DNA from: Macrotis lagotis
Taxonomy: Eukaryota > Chordata > Mammalia > Peramelemorphia > Peramelidae
Direction: 5' to 3'
Assembly: GCF_037893015.1 (NCBI RefSeq)
Contig: NC_133658.1
Coordinates: 146,481,091 to 146,545,090, forward strand
DNA length: 64,000 nt
Shown here: piece after piece, positions 11,064 to 21,655 of the stretch
Layout of the letters: each line of letters begins with the position of its first letter
Numbering within the stretch: position 1 is the stretch's first letter
Notes under the pieces: generated by a model
Database searches by the model: none
Seen by the model: the letters and a program-made list of their open reading frames with translations, nothing else
What the model was told of the DNA's origin: nothing
Made by a program: the position numbers and the translations under genes

Positions 11064-11484
11064 ATTGTTTTTAAAGCAATTTGAGTTCTTAGGAAGCAAG
11101 AGTGTAGGACTCTGAAGCCTTTAGAACTCATGCAAAGAAGAACTATATCATGTAATCATTTTGTTTTCAGAAAGACAGCTTCCTCCCCACAAGGATTTAA
11201 CTCCTTGATGTTTTCCTTTATGTGGTCCAATAAGCTATTCTCTCAATATGTCAGTGCTTTGCTGAACTAAGGAAATCGTCTAGCTTCCCTCTGAGCACAT
11301 AAATAACAGAAGAGGACATTTCCATTTACATCAGTCTTCAGAGTTTGAGCTGAACAGAGATTCTTCTAGCAACATTGGGATCATTTCTGCAGAGTGAAGA
11401 AATTACCATGTTCTAAGCTTTAGCAGTTTCCCTTCTGAGAAAGGCTCAGTTACAAGTTGAAGGACAAAAACTGATGGATGATGG
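11064..11484 (-). other. SH2D4A: probable SH2D4A 3' UTR
   Basis: Sequence between the SH2D4A stop codon and the first AATAAA downstream. It has no repeat that I recognise. Its extent is inferred from the candidate polyadenylation signal only. Confidence 0.4.
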
Positions 11485-11577
11485 TCACTCAAAGAGATCC
11501 AGGTAGTCAGGTGGATGCTCCTGTTGACCACAAGGATAGAGCAGCAGCTCTTTCCCCAAGGAAGTGATGGGCTCTTC
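11485..11577 (-). CDS. SH2D4A: SH2D4A last coding exon (C-terminal tail of SH2 domain)
   Basis: The exon starts after a good acceptor (ttttatttacag on the minus strand) in phase 0, encodes 30 residues beginning EEPITSLGKELLLYPCGQQ, and ends LDLFE then TGA at 11487-11485. It completes the SH2 domain (end of the beta/alpha fold) and the short acidic C terminus. The residues match what I remember of mammalian SH2D4A almost one for one, and they distinguish it from its paralogue SH2D4B, which ends differently. SH2D4A is a cytosolic adaptor with no catalytic domain, reported in literature to associate with signalling proteins such as STAT3 and the oestrogen receptor pathway. The upstream exon at 12391-12611 ends in phase 0, so the joint is in frame. 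Confidence 0.93.
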   Translation of the reverse strand, partial: EEPITSLGKELLLYPCGQQEHPPDYLDLFE

Positions 11578-11789
11578 CTGTAAATAAAAGCAAAATATTC
11601 AACTCTGTGTGAATGAGCATACATATCTACACCCTGGACTGAAAAATCAACCATCTGAGGAATTACACTGTGAAAGTAGTGCATTCATACATTTGGTGAT
11701 ATCCCCAGAAGGATTTCAGTTTCCATTTGTCCCTCCCACAATTATCTTAGGATTTCTCATAATTTTTTAAGAAATAAATCCATTGTACA

Positions 11790-11900
11790 TTTATCCATTC
11801 AACAAAGCTATATGTGTACATGTGTGTGTATATATATATATACTTATTATATATGTATGTTTATATATTTGTATATATGTGTAGAAAATAGAAAGATATC

Positions 11901-11948
<48 letters not shown>

Positions 11949-11955
11949 AAGATAA
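11790..11955. repeat. TA/TG-rich stretch and (TAGA)n microsatellite
   Basis: A TG/TA-rich simple repeat (about 11813-11880) is followed by about twelve tandem TAGA units at 11900-11948. It lies in the last SH2D4A intron, about 210 bases from the last coding exon. Confidence 0.9.
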
Positions 11956-12390
11956 GATAGTCCCTTGAACTGAAAATTCCTCAGCTTTCATGCTCATGCT
12001 CTCTCTTTTTAAAGATTCTATCCTCTGTGGTTGGTCACTTATCTATTCCTGTTTGGTATAAGTCCACTCCTTTTATGCTTCATTTGTCCTTTGACCCTAA
12101 CAGAGTATTCCTCAAGAGTTTTTTTTTTCTGAAAAAAAAGAAAGAGGGAGAACCTTCTTCCATTCACACCAAAGGAAATTAAGAGTTCTGATTAGGGCAG
12201 GGATAATAGTCAAGGCAGATATTTTTTGGTAATTCTCCAAGCCTTGGTTGTGAGTTGGGGCAATTTTAATCACTTTTTTACATTTCTGTATCCATATATA
12301 TCATCTTGCAAACAGGTGCTTACTAAATGTTCATTCAATTGCCTCAAACCATTAATTATTTTGAAAAGAAATAAATTTATAAAGGTTTAC

Positions 12391-12611
12391 CCTGTGATAT
12401 GCAACCAAATCTGCCAGAGTAGAATGCTGTAGCTGGTCCACCCCCAAGAAGCTGTAGGAGTCAGTGGAAGCATCTATTAGGAAATGTTTAGCTCCATCCT
12501 TCGAGAGGTAAGACAGAGCATAACCTTTTATCTTTTCACTGACTCGGATCAGAAAACTTCCTGGTACTTTTGTACTCAAGAGTTCATTTGCTTTCTTTAA
12601 AGTCAGAATTC
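12391..12611 (-). CDS. SH2D4A: SH2D4A exon, SH2 domain core
   Basis: This 221-nt exon follows a strong pyrimidine-rich acceptor (tttgttttcttctatag on the minus strand). It starts with the last two bases of a split glycine codon and ends in phase 0 at CACAGG before gtaaac. It encodes most of an SH2 domain: alpha A (LTLKKANELL), the beta-B strand GSFLIRVSE whose arginine (codon at 12546-12544) is the phosphotyrosine-binding FLVR-type arginine, then GYALSYL and KHFLIDAS, and the end LADLVAYHR. The key arginine is intact, so phosphotyrosine binding is expected. The donor is the weakest in the gene (GG before gtaaac). If not spliced, the frame reads twelve more codons to a stop in the intron. The exon is joined to 36328-36458 across a 23.7-kb intron. 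Confidence 0.95.
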
Positions 12612-13309
12612 CTATAGAAGAAAACAAACAAAACAAAACAGATATATCAGAGTAGGAAAAAACATAACAAAATTCTTTCCCAATCACTGTGAATAGAGTA
12701 GAACAGATGAGTTTCATACCAAAAAAAGAGACAATTTTAATTCTCTCTCCTCCCATCTGAAATGCAATTTTAAAAATCACTACCTCATTAGTATTACATA
12801 TTTGTGATAATTGGGTAGGGATGAAATTTCTTTTCTTATCTATGAGTTTTCCTTTTTTAAAATTTCATTTCCATAAAAACAACAACACTGAATTTCCCAA
12901 ATACCAAATAAGGTGAGCATGTTCACATACAAAGAGAGAAAGAAGATTGCTCATACATGCTGTGAATCTTCTCCATAGAAAGATTGCTTGTTGTTCCAAG
13001 TATACAACAAAATCAATGTGTTATTTTCTAATTTGTCTTTCTTGTTTGCATTTTTTAAATGGAAAGGAGTTTCTAATAAGCAAATGTAAATAAGAAATGT
13101 CCGATGTTCAACATCTACCAAAGAATAAGCTATGATGTGCAAGCCTACTTACTCACAATGGACACGGTCTTTGTATTGCCAAGCATCATCTGGCATATAG
13201 TAAAAGGTCTAAGAAATGTTTGTTGTTAGAGATAATCAACTTTGAAAGACTTAATAATTTTAATCAATACAAATGACCAATCACAATTCCAAAAGACTCA
13301 TTACAAAAC
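12612..13309. other. intron, nothing else recognised
   Basis: Intron between SH2D4A SH2 exons. It holds the polypyrimidine tract of the exon at 12611 and otherwise AT-rich sequence without a recognised repeat or gene. Confidence 0.5.
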
Positions 13310-13565
13310 CAGGCAGTTAGATGTCCCAGTGGATAGAGCCCTGGGCCTATAATCAGAAAAACCTAAATTCAAAGTTGTCCTCAGATACTTATTAGCTGTT
13401 TGACCTTGGCAATTCACTTTATCTTGCTTTGTCTCATCTGTAAAATGGGGTTCATAGTAGTAACTACCTCCCAGGAATGCCTTGAGGATCAAATGAGATA
13501 ATAATCAAAAAACTCTCAGGACAGTGCTTGGCACATAGTAAATACTATATAAATATTAGCTATTA
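13310..13565 (+). mobile_element. MAR1/MIR-type SINE
   Basis: Sense copy. It has the tRNA-like head (ggcagttagatgtcccagtg, gatagagccctgggcctata), the core (gctgtttgaccttggcaatt, then gtctcatctgtaaaatgggg), and the tail gtgcttggcacatagtaaat. A Tigger1-like DNA transposon follows directly. Confidence 0.85.
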
Positions 13566-14332
13566 CAGGCATACCTCAGAGATGCTTTGGTTTTGGCTCT
13601 AAACCATCATAATAAAGAGAATATTGCAGTAAAGGATTATACATGAATTTCTTTTGGTTTCTTGGTACATATAAAAGTTATGTTTGCACTATACTGTAGT
13701 CTATTAAGTATAATAGTATTATGTCTTGAAAAAAATCATAATCTTTTTGCTGGTAGAGAGCTTTACCTTTATGTTGATGATCACTGACTCTTCAGAGTGA
13801 TGGTTGCTGAAGGGTGGGTTAACTGTGGCAATTACTTAAACTAAGATAACAGTGAATTTTCCCATATAGATTGACTCTTCTTTCACTTGACACTTCGAGG
13901 TAATTATTATTAATTGATATAATTTTAATCTTGTTGTATCTCAGTGAATAGGGAGGCCCAAGGAAAGGGAGAAAGATAAGAAAGGGTGGGCCAGTAGAGT
14001 AGTCAGAGCACACAAAATATTTATCAATTAAGTTCACAGTCTTATATGGACACAATTAGTGGCACCCCAAACAATTAGAACAGTAACATGAAAGATCACT
14101 AATCATAGATCACTATGATCACATAATAATAATAATAATAATAAGCATGTTTGAAATATTGTGAGGATTACCAAAATGTGACCTAGAGACACATTGTGAG
14201 CATGTGTTGATAGAAAAATGGTGTCAATAGATATGCTTGATGCAAAGTTGTCACAAACCTTCACTTGGTTAAAAAAAATGCTATATGAGAGAAGTACAAT
14301 GAAGTGATGCACAATAAAATGAGTTATGAAAC
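13566..14332. mobile_element. Tigger1-like (pogo/mariner) DNA transposon, internally deleted
   Basis: About 767 bases begin with the Tigger1 terminal sequence caggcatacctcagagat, preceded by a TA dinucleotide. They continue with blocks I remember from human Tigger1: taaaagttatgtttgcacta, actgtagtctattaagtata, taatctttttgctggtagag, and on the other side gaatagggaggcccaagga, gtcttatatggacac, tgaggattaccaaaatgtga and gcacaataaaatgag. Full Tigger1 is about 2.4 kb and encodes a pogo-type transposase. Here the transposase interior is absent, joined near 13885, so this is a non-autonomous deletion derivative. The right terminal repeat is degenerate (gagttatgaaac). Strand is not assigned. Confidence 0.85.
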
Positions 14333-14334
14333 TT

Positions 14335-14560
14335 GCTAACCACCTTCAGATAGAGAACTGATGGACAAAGAGTGAAGAAAAAAAATAGAAGGGTGGGGGG
14401 TTTGGTTTATGCAGGAATTTGTTTTGCTTTACATACACGCAAATATTTGTAAAGTTTTGTTTTTCTTGTCTTCTCAATGGGTAGAGGAAAATGGGGATGG
14501 AATTTGGAAATAACATTAATAATTGAAAATAAAACAAAATAGAATTTTAAAAAGTGCTTA
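14335..14560 (+). mobile_element. L1-type LINE 3' UTR tail
   Basis: Resembles a marsupial L1 3' UTR variant: agatagagaactgatggaca, ggaatttgttttgctttaca, and a final ggaatttggaaataacatta followed by an A-rich tail. Only the tail is present. Confidence 0.65.
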
Positions 14561-15545
14561 TTGATTGCTTGCAAATTGTCATCCTTGTCTGTCAGTTTGT
14601 TAACACGAGAACAGGGCAGCGCTTCTTTTTAGACCTGAGGAAATTAGAATTAGACTTGTTCACCATTATTCACCATCATTATGGCAAAATTTGACCTGGT
14701 GACCAGACCAAACCTAGGTCATCTAATAATTCTACTGCATTTTCTACTACTCATAAACTCCCAAACCTCATTACCTTTAGAAGTCATAAAACTGTTGATT
14801 TCCCTTTCTGTAATTCAGTCATCTAAGTACTTCTCAGTAGCTTTCTTCCCAGTGAACAAATTTCATTCTGATGTCTTCCCACTTTTCCTTCTAATTCTTA
14901 TCATTTTATAGATCTAATCCATACAGAGACATTGCAGTAAAAACCTATGGAAAAGATGGCCTAAGGCACCGAATTATTCAAGATTCCAATTTGTTTGGAA
15001 AGTACACATTTCCATTTCAAACACAAATAAACTGTTCTTTCACCCAATACCTATCACACATAGAACCCTGTTGATATTCTAAGCTGCTTTCTTAGGCCAC
15101 TGTTAATATTTTTTTTTTCAAAGTAATCACCCCTGGGAAAATAGTCCCCCACTCTTAATTGGGAATTGTACTTGACTGATCAAGCAGTTCCTGTAGAGAA
15201 AGGTTGTTAGACATAAAACAGAAAAGCAAATTCCATTTCTTTTCTTGCCAACAGACCTTTAATTGCAAGAGGAGAAAGTGAATATATTCATTATCTCTCA
15301 TGAAGTTGGGGCATTTAGAAATCAAATGGAGCCCAATTCATTCATTTCCTTAGTCACTGATATTGTATTGTGCCCAGGCTAACATTTACTTTTTTTTTTT
15401 GATGAATAGCAGGGTTATGGGTCAATTTCTCAAATTTCAGTGAGCATCACATATTGTCAGGGAATAAGTAAGGCAACTGTTGGGGATAAAAAAAAAAAGA
15501 ATAGGTAATAGGTTTCCATTTACACCTTAAAAGAAAACCTTAGGA
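14561..15545. other. intron, nothing recognised
   Basis: AT-rich intron sequence with short poly-A and poly-T tracts (for example 15388-15399 and 15489-15498). No exon-like frame or clear repeat was identified. Confidence 0.5.
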
Positions 15546-15547
15546 AA

Positions 15548-15690
15548 GAATCGTGGCAATTGAATAGGAAGGTGCTTTGGAGATCATCCTCTCATTTTGC
15601 AGGTGAAAAACTGAAATGCAGAGAGATGAGGTGATCTGTCCAATATCATACAATAACAGAATTGGAATATGAATCCAGATTCTTCAAAAT
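15548..15690 (-). mobile_element. MIR3-type SINE, antisense
   Basis: Antisense order of an L3-like tail (gtgctttggagatcatcctc) and MIR core (aaactgaaatgcagagagat, then tgtccaatatcataca). It is diverged. Confidence 0.6.
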
Positions 15691-15726
15691 CCAAATACAA
15701 TGGGGATTATCCCACCCCCAACTTAA

Positions 15727-15985
15727 AGCAAGTAGGTGACCCAGTGGATACAGTGCTAGGCCTGGAGTCAGGAAAAACTGAGTTGAAATCTAGTCTAAGT
15801 TACATTCTAGTTGTATGACTCTGGGTAAGTCATTTCACCCCTGTTTACTTCAGTTTCCTCTAAAGTAAAATTGGAATTATAATGGTACCTATTCCCAGGG
15901 TTTTTTAAAAGGATCAAATAAGATGATATTTGTAAAGCATGGAGCTTGGGCCATAACAGGCATTTAATAAATGCTTATTCCTTCC
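15727..15985 (+). mobile_element. MAR1/MIR-type SINE
   Basis: Sense copy. It has the head (gcaagtaggtgacccagtgg, then ggcctggagtcaggaaaaac), the core (ctctgggtaagtcatttcac, cttcagtttcctctaaagta), and the tail taacaggcatttaataaatg. Confidence 0.85.
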
Positions 15986-16089
15986 TTCCTAGAGAATGTT
16001 TGGGAAGGGAATCATTTCTTCTTAAAGCCAAGAAAAATCCATGAAGTGGCAAAAAGTGTTAGACATTTCCTCTTCCCATCCTCTTCTTG

Positions 16090-16400
16090 GTGCTTCTGTT
16101 TAGTAAACAAGCATTAATTAAGTGCCTACAACATGCAAGACATTGGGGAATAAAAATAGAAGGGGGTGAAAGTCTTTGTCTTCAAGAAACATACATTTTA
16201 GAGGGGCAAAACAAGACATTTAAAGAGATGAAAAGAGAGGGGAGGGAGGAGTAAAGGAGGAAGCCTGGCTGACTTGGGCACTTCTATAAAGAAAGGCTAC
16301 AGAAAAAACTAATCAAGGTGAAGAGGAGGCTAAAGAGACGGAATGATCTTCCAGGCTGAGGAGACTTCTGGAGTGGAGAGATAAGAATAGATTCCACTAC
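16090..16400 (+). repeat. ancient mammalian interspersed repeat, family not named
   Basis: Begins aacaagcattaattaagtgc, passes gtctttgtcttcaagaaac, and includes atcttccaggctgaggagac near 16345. The same opening block occurs at 45665-45930 and, weakly, at 49155-49240. It resembles a widespread old mammalian repeat, but I cannot name the family with confidence. Confidence 0.45.
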
Positions 16401-16744
16401 AAGTATAGCGCTTTAAGCCTAATATAGGTGTCCCTTCCACATTATGTCTTTCCACATGACTATATTGTGAGTCTGCATCAGAATTTAAATGGCAATTTTT
16501 TAAAGAATTTTGCAGAAGCCAGTGATGACATGCAAAGGTGAGAAGACAACATAAAGCTTAGGACCAAATACTTAACCCAAATTTTACTATAAGGTACTGT
16601 AAATATCATGTAAAGAAAAAAAAATCAAACTTTTCTGGTACAAAGGGAAGGCCCAAACAAATTTACTTGGATTTTCCCCATCATATGGGTATTGTTATTC
16701 TATTTTCAGCTACCCTTCAATGTGGAAAGAATCATTGCAGATAC

Positions 16745-17070
16745 TTTGCTCAAACAAATAGATATTTTGTTGCTGAATGAAGTTCAAACTCCTTGGCTTA
16801 ACATTCAAGGCTTTGCAGTGTGGCCTATTCACAAAATACTTTTCCTCAAGTGCATTCAAAGTGAAACCAAAAAAGCCTTCTTGGTCCATCCCAGGCATAA
16901 CCTAGGTTTTCCTGTTTCAACTCTTTTGTTCACTCTGTTCCCTACACTTAGATCACTATAGCCTAGTCTACTAATGAATTCCTCCCCATCCTTCAAAATC
17001 AAACTCAAATGCCACTGCATTCTTTAACTCTAATGTCCCTCCTTAAACTCAAACCCCAGTAAATAATGGT
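16745..17070 (+). mobile_element. L2 LINE 3' fragment
   Basis: Contains the L2 string of blocks: gaagttcaaactccttggct, taacattcaaggctttgcag, ttttgttcactctgttccct and aaatcaaactcaaatgccac. This is the usual end of L2 coding and 3' UTR. Confidence 0.75.
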
Positions 17071-17109
17071 GTTTTCTTACTAGAAAGAAGGAAGGAAACA
17101 AACCTTTTA

Positions 17110-17340
17110 AAAATTCCTATGTATGCTAAAGGACCATACTAAGCACTTTACAAATATTGTGTCATTTGAACTTCACAATCCTAGTAGTGAAGGGTTATTG
17201 TTATTATTTTTACATATGAGGAAACTGAGACAGGGAAAGGTTAAGTGACTTGCCCATTATCTGCAACTAGATTTGAACTCAGGTCTTACTGACTTCAGGT
17301 CTGGTGCTCTATCTGCTGCATCATTAAGCTGCCTCACATA
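17110..17340 (-). mobile_element. MAR1/MIR-type SINE, antisense
   Basis: Antisense copy: tail ctaagcactttacaaatatt, core gtgacttgcccattatctgc, and head gacttcaggtctggtgctct followed by gctgcatcattaagctgcc. Confidence 0.85.
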
Positions 17341-17479
17341 GCACTGTGTTCTGTACCATTTCGTTGGATTTATGCAACATAATGTTTTATAGTTAGTTGT
17401 ATTTAAGTAGAAAACAAAGTTAATGCAATTAGGGACCATGTTTTATCTAAACATGTTCCTCTCCTAAGGCTCTTTCTGT

Positions 17480-17640
17480 GATCCCAGGATCATAGCTTTA
17501 GAGATGGTAGGTCCTACAAGGGCCATTTAATGTAATTTCTTCATCTACAGATAAGGAAACTGAGTTTCAACTGACTTGTCCTAGGTCACACAGGCAGCAA
17601 TTGCCAGGGGTTGAGATTTGAACCAAGAATGTTTTGCCCT
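17480..17640 (-). mobile_element. MIR3-type SINE, antisense
   Basis: Antisense: catagctttagagatggtag, the core (aaggaaactgagtttcaact, taggtcacacaggcagcaat), and gagatttgaaccaagaatg near the head. Confidence 0.7.
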
Positions 17641-18778
17641 GCCATGAAATTTGTTCACTTGATTGGTTTGGCAAATGGTAACAGGGTTGTCCTACTCTAC
17701 AAGTCACAGATTCAAGGTGAACCTGATCTATCCTGCATTCTCCCTCTTCTCTAGAAAGGACACATTAGAAATTAAGTCCTATGGGTATGGGTATGTGATA
17801 CCCCCCAAATTTTATTGCCCTTCTCCTTTTCTCTAAAGTTGGATAAAAACTTCTTGTATTAACCTTTTTTTTGTATTATAAAATATTTAACATACCTGAT
17901 CCCACCAAGACATTGTAAAAGGTAAGAAAGGTTAGGAAAGAGGAAACAAAGATTTCATCCAAGACCTCAAAATCTAAAAAAGGCAAGAGATTGAGCCTTG
18001 GATTCTGAGAAATTTTAGGGAGTTATTATTTGTACATGGAAATCCATAGGCTGCCTAGAAACTATAGTGAAAAGTCATTTATTATTAACAATTGCAGCAA
18101 AAAAAAACAAGAGCATCTCACATTTCTAGAACATTTAACATTTCACAACCAATTTTCCTTATAACTATTCAATTAAATAGGGAAAATAATTATTATTATT
18201 TACCTTTAATAGGTAAGAAAACTGGAGCCTCTAATGATTAAATGATTTGCCTATAGCCAGGGACTCACACCCAGATCTTTTGATACCAAAAACTGTGCTC
18301 TTTCAAACATAGCAGTAGAAAGAATGTAGATGGATAAAAAAGCAAAAAAAATTGATTAAGATTCCTGTATATAAATCTGAGATTCCTCATTATTTCTATG
18401 CATGAAGCATGGAAGTTCATTAGATAATTATTCTTTTGGATCCTAAGATGAAAATCATAATGGAAAATAAACCCAAGTAGAAGGTCAAACTCTCCTCAGA
18501 AACAAGACATGTCAAAGAAATGATTAGATTATAATAGATGATGACCACTTAGATGGTACATCTGTCAGCTGGCACTGTAAAGTCCTTTCCATATCTGGAT
18601 CATAATGAAATCATGTTATGACAAAGCATGAATATTGTTTTGACAATGTGAGCAGTGATTCCAAAGACAGGTCCAAAGATTCAAAACTGAAATTTTGGAT
18701 AATTTGATATCTACAAATATATCCCATTTAAAGCAAATGTGACATCTAAAATTGCATGCATGCACACATATTTAAAAA

Positions 18779-18780
<2 letters not shown>
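17641..18780. other. intron with one antisense MIR
   Basis: Mostly unassigned AT-rich intron. A diverged antisense MIR can be traced at about 18110-18305 (tttcacaaccaattttcct, gatttgcctatagccaggga, cacacccagatct). Confidence 0.5.

Positions 18781-18781
<1 letters not shown>

Positions 18782-18836
<55 letters not shown>
18782..18836. repeat. (TA)n microsatellite, about 27 units
   Basis: Uninterrupted TA dinucleotide run. It directly precedes an antisense L1 fragment and may have grown from the TA-rich part of that L1 3' UTR. Confidence 0.98.
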
Positions 18837-18840
<4 letters not shown>

Positions 18841-18925
18841 ACATATGGGTCTTTTTCCTCCTCCTTTGATTGCTTTGGGATATATTAGCAGAATCACTGA
18901 GTCAAAAGGTATGAATAGTTTAGGG
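18837..18925 (-). mobile_element. L1 LINE fragment, antisense
   Basis: Short antisense L1 3' piece: gtacatatgggtctttttcc, then gctttgggatatattagcag and gagtcaaaaggtatgaatag. Confidence 0.65.
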
Positions 18926-19504
18926 ATATTTTATTTGTGAGGGGGACATGGGAAAGACTGAGAGAAGAGGGGAGAAGGGTTTAAAAAGAAATGTGTTTTT
19001 AAAACTTTTAAATTGTATTTATATTTAAAAGATATGGATGTTTGCCTGTACATACATGGAAGCTTATTTTTTTACTTTATAAAAGGGTTGCCTTTATAGA
19101 GTAAGGTCTAATGTATTTAAAATATAATTTGATTTACAATAAAATGTGCATACAGCTTTTCATAAATATACCTACTATAAAAACTTGAACTGTATCTGCA
19201 TGTAAATGGAGCTTCCAAAAACTAAGTAAAATTCAAAGCTAGAAATTATTCATTTGTAGAGTTTAGCAAATTCTTTGTAATATTCATCACCACTAGATTC
19301 TTCAAGTGCAGACTTTGGAGATCTCCTCTATTATTTTTAATTATCAAAGCTTCGCACACCCAAACAGAGTAGGCAATAATAATATTCCATTTTTCAATTC
19401 CATATCAAACTCCTTCAAAAACACCTCCAAACTTTACATGGGAGTGAGAAAGTAAGAAAGAAAGGGTATTTCTTTCTTTGTCCTGGGTAAAAATGATTTA
19501 AGGA
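18926..19504. other. intron, nothing recognised
   Basis: AT-rich intron sequence with no clear repeat, exon or RNA gene. Confidence 0.5.
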
Positions 19505-19930
19505 CTGGGGTCTATTTTTAACAATTACTTATTATTATTTTTAAAACAAATTTTATTGGTATCTTTTGTTTTTCTAATCCCTTTTTTCCCAAAGTATATT
19601 TTCCCCAGCCTCTTCCAGAAAACCATCCCTTAACAGAGCAAGGAACCTCCTCTGGCCATGGGGCTGAATTGGTCTGGTGGTGACTTGAAATTCAATAAAT
19701 CTAGAAGCTTTTTAGGGATGAATTAATTAAACATTTGACCAAATATAGTACTCGAATGATGTTATAAATATTCAAATGGCCTTTGGCAGAAAAAAGGCTC
19801 TCCACCCATACCTTATAACAATGAATTTTTAAAAAGGGAGAGATCAGAAGGGATCAGCAAAACTGTATTTGGTCATTATGATTTTACAGCTTTCAGGTTT
19901 GACTGCTCTATTGTTCTTTCCACACACATA
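19505..19930 (-). mobile_element. L1-like LINE 3' UTR pieces, antisense
   Basis: Resembles antisense marsupial LINE 3' ends: a T-rich stretch, then attttattggtatcttttgt, a C/T-rich block near 19600, and the block gatttt-acagctttcagg near 19880. The latter block recurs at 21935-21965, again beside L1-like sequence. Family assignment is tentative. Confidence 0.45.
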
Positions 19931-19947
19931 CCACAATTGGCAATGTA

Positions 19948-20085
19948 TTGGTTTGTTTGTTTTTTAGGCAATTAAGATTTAGTGACTTGTAAAGAATCAC
20001 ACAGACACAGTTAGTGTCTGATGCTGGCTTTGAATTCAGATCTTCCTGACTCCAAATCTGGCACTCTACCCACTAACTGCCTCAA
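19948..20085 (-). mobile_element. short marsupial tRNA-SINE, antisense, with TSD
   Basis: Antisense SINE with a T-rich start, the core gtgacttgtaaagaatcaca, then agtgtctgatgctggctttg and the head gactccaaatctggcactct. A 9-bp direct repeat ggcaatgta flanks it at 19939-19947 and 20086-20094. Confidence 0.8.
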
Positions 20086-20109
20086 GGCAATGTAAATTGC
20101 TGTGCTTCA

Positions 20110-21616
20110 TAATCAGAGGACCAAAATAACATCACAATGTCATGGTCAAAGTACAGTGTGTCCAATTGTAGTTGATCAGACCAATACAAGTTTAGAAGAT
20201 TCCTCCACAGGTTCAGAAGGCAAAAATGGATCATATGAATATTAGAATTGGGCATATCTCTAAATTTGTGCATTTCAGGTTTCTTTTGAATTTCTGCATT
20301 TCTGTTTGACTCATAGAGCACAGTGCCTTCTTTGATGCAAGCACACCATAGTGGGTAATCCTGTGTCAGTGTCTCCTATGTCTCACAATTGAAACCTAAG
20401 TTCCTCAGATAGACCTTGAAAGTGTCCTTATATCACTTTTTTTGACCACCATGTTAGTGTCTGCCTTTGTCTTTTTATGTCTTATGTCTAATTTATCTTT
20501 AACACAAATGTATATCTGGCATTCAAACAATGTGGCAAGTCCATTGGAGTCGTGCTTTCTTCAGTGAGGTTTGAATGCTTAGCAGTTTAGCTCAAGAAAG
20601 GACCTCATTATCGGGTACTTTGACCTGCCAGGTGGATCTTCCAAATCTTCCTAAGACAATTCAAATGGAAGTGATTCAGTTTCCTGGAATGGAACTCATA
20701 GACTTTCCAGGTTTCCCAGTGAAAAAACAATGAGGTCAATACAATGGTTCTGGAGCCCTTCAGTCTGGTGGGCAGGCTAATACCTCTTTTTTCCCATACT
20801 TTCCTTCAGTCTCCCAAACACTGAATTAGCCTTTGTCAAGGTGGGTGTCAACCTCATCATCTATTCTATGTGTATACTACTGGAAAGCATACAGCCAAGG
20901 AAAGGAAACTTATCTACAACATTCAAAATTTCTCCATTTGCTGTAACTGATGGTTCCACATATGGATGGTGTGATGTTGGCTGGTGGAAAAACTATTTTC
21001 TTGGTGATGTCAGGTCAAAATGAGAACAAGTGGCAGAGAATCAATTCATACTCTATTAAATCTTGTTCTCAGAGTCTCATTTTATGCATAACCATTTTTG
21101 GACCAAAAACTCCTTCCACTTTAGTTGGAATTTCTAGCCTTTTTGAGTTAAATGATTTATCACAGATGTGGTAGCTGACCTTGATGCTATTTTTGTCCTC
21201 ATTGAGGGCATCCAATAACATTGCTGAAAACATCATGGTAAAGAGCACAGGAGCAAGCACACAGCCTTACTTCATTCCACTGGAAACTGGGTTAATTTGA
21301 GAGTATAGTCCATACAAGCATACTGTCATGGAACTGGCATACAATACTGAATAATTTCTCTGGGCAACCAAATTTTGCCATAATCTACAAATCCTCTTGA
21401 CTGATAGTATCAAAAGCCTTGGTCAGATCAATGAACATAATGTTTAGAGCTCTATTCTGCTCCTGGCATTTCTCCTAGAGTTCTTGGACAGTAAACATCT
21501 TATTGACTGTTTCTAGGACAATTCTGAAGCCACAATGGCTTTTGGATAGACGACCATCTTCCACAAGAAAGATCACCCTATTAAAAGGACTCTGGCAAGA
21601 ATTTTGTCAGCAATGA

Positions 21617-21620
<4 letters not shown>
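20110..21620 (-). mobile_element. RTE-clade LINE, RT part, antisense and decayed
   Basis: Reverse complement of the RTE 3' half. The plus strand shows antisense counterparts of blocks in 1260-4592: tgttgatcagaccaatacaa-like 3' end near 20165, ctatgtctcacaattg near 20375, aggtttcccagtg near 20708 (YACETW region), aagccttggtcagatcaatg near 21415 (RT palm, antisense of the TKAFD-like motif), and agaattttgtcagcaatgat near 21598 (VLARI-like). It is truncated before the endonuclease part, and a (GA)n run follows at the break. No open frame remains. Confidence 0.8.

Positions 21621-21652
<32 letters not shown>
21621..21652. repeat. (GA)n microsatellite, 16 units
   Basis: Uninterrupted GA run at the truncated edge of the antisense RTE copy. 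Confidence 0.97.

Positions 21653-21654
<2 letters not shown>

Positions 21655-21655
<1 letters not shown>

Noticed and set aside
12612-12780. Upstream extension of the open frame that contains the SH2 core
   Set aside because: A strong polypyrimidine tract and AG lie at 12612-12613, and the protein resemblance stops exactly there, so the extra residues are intron.
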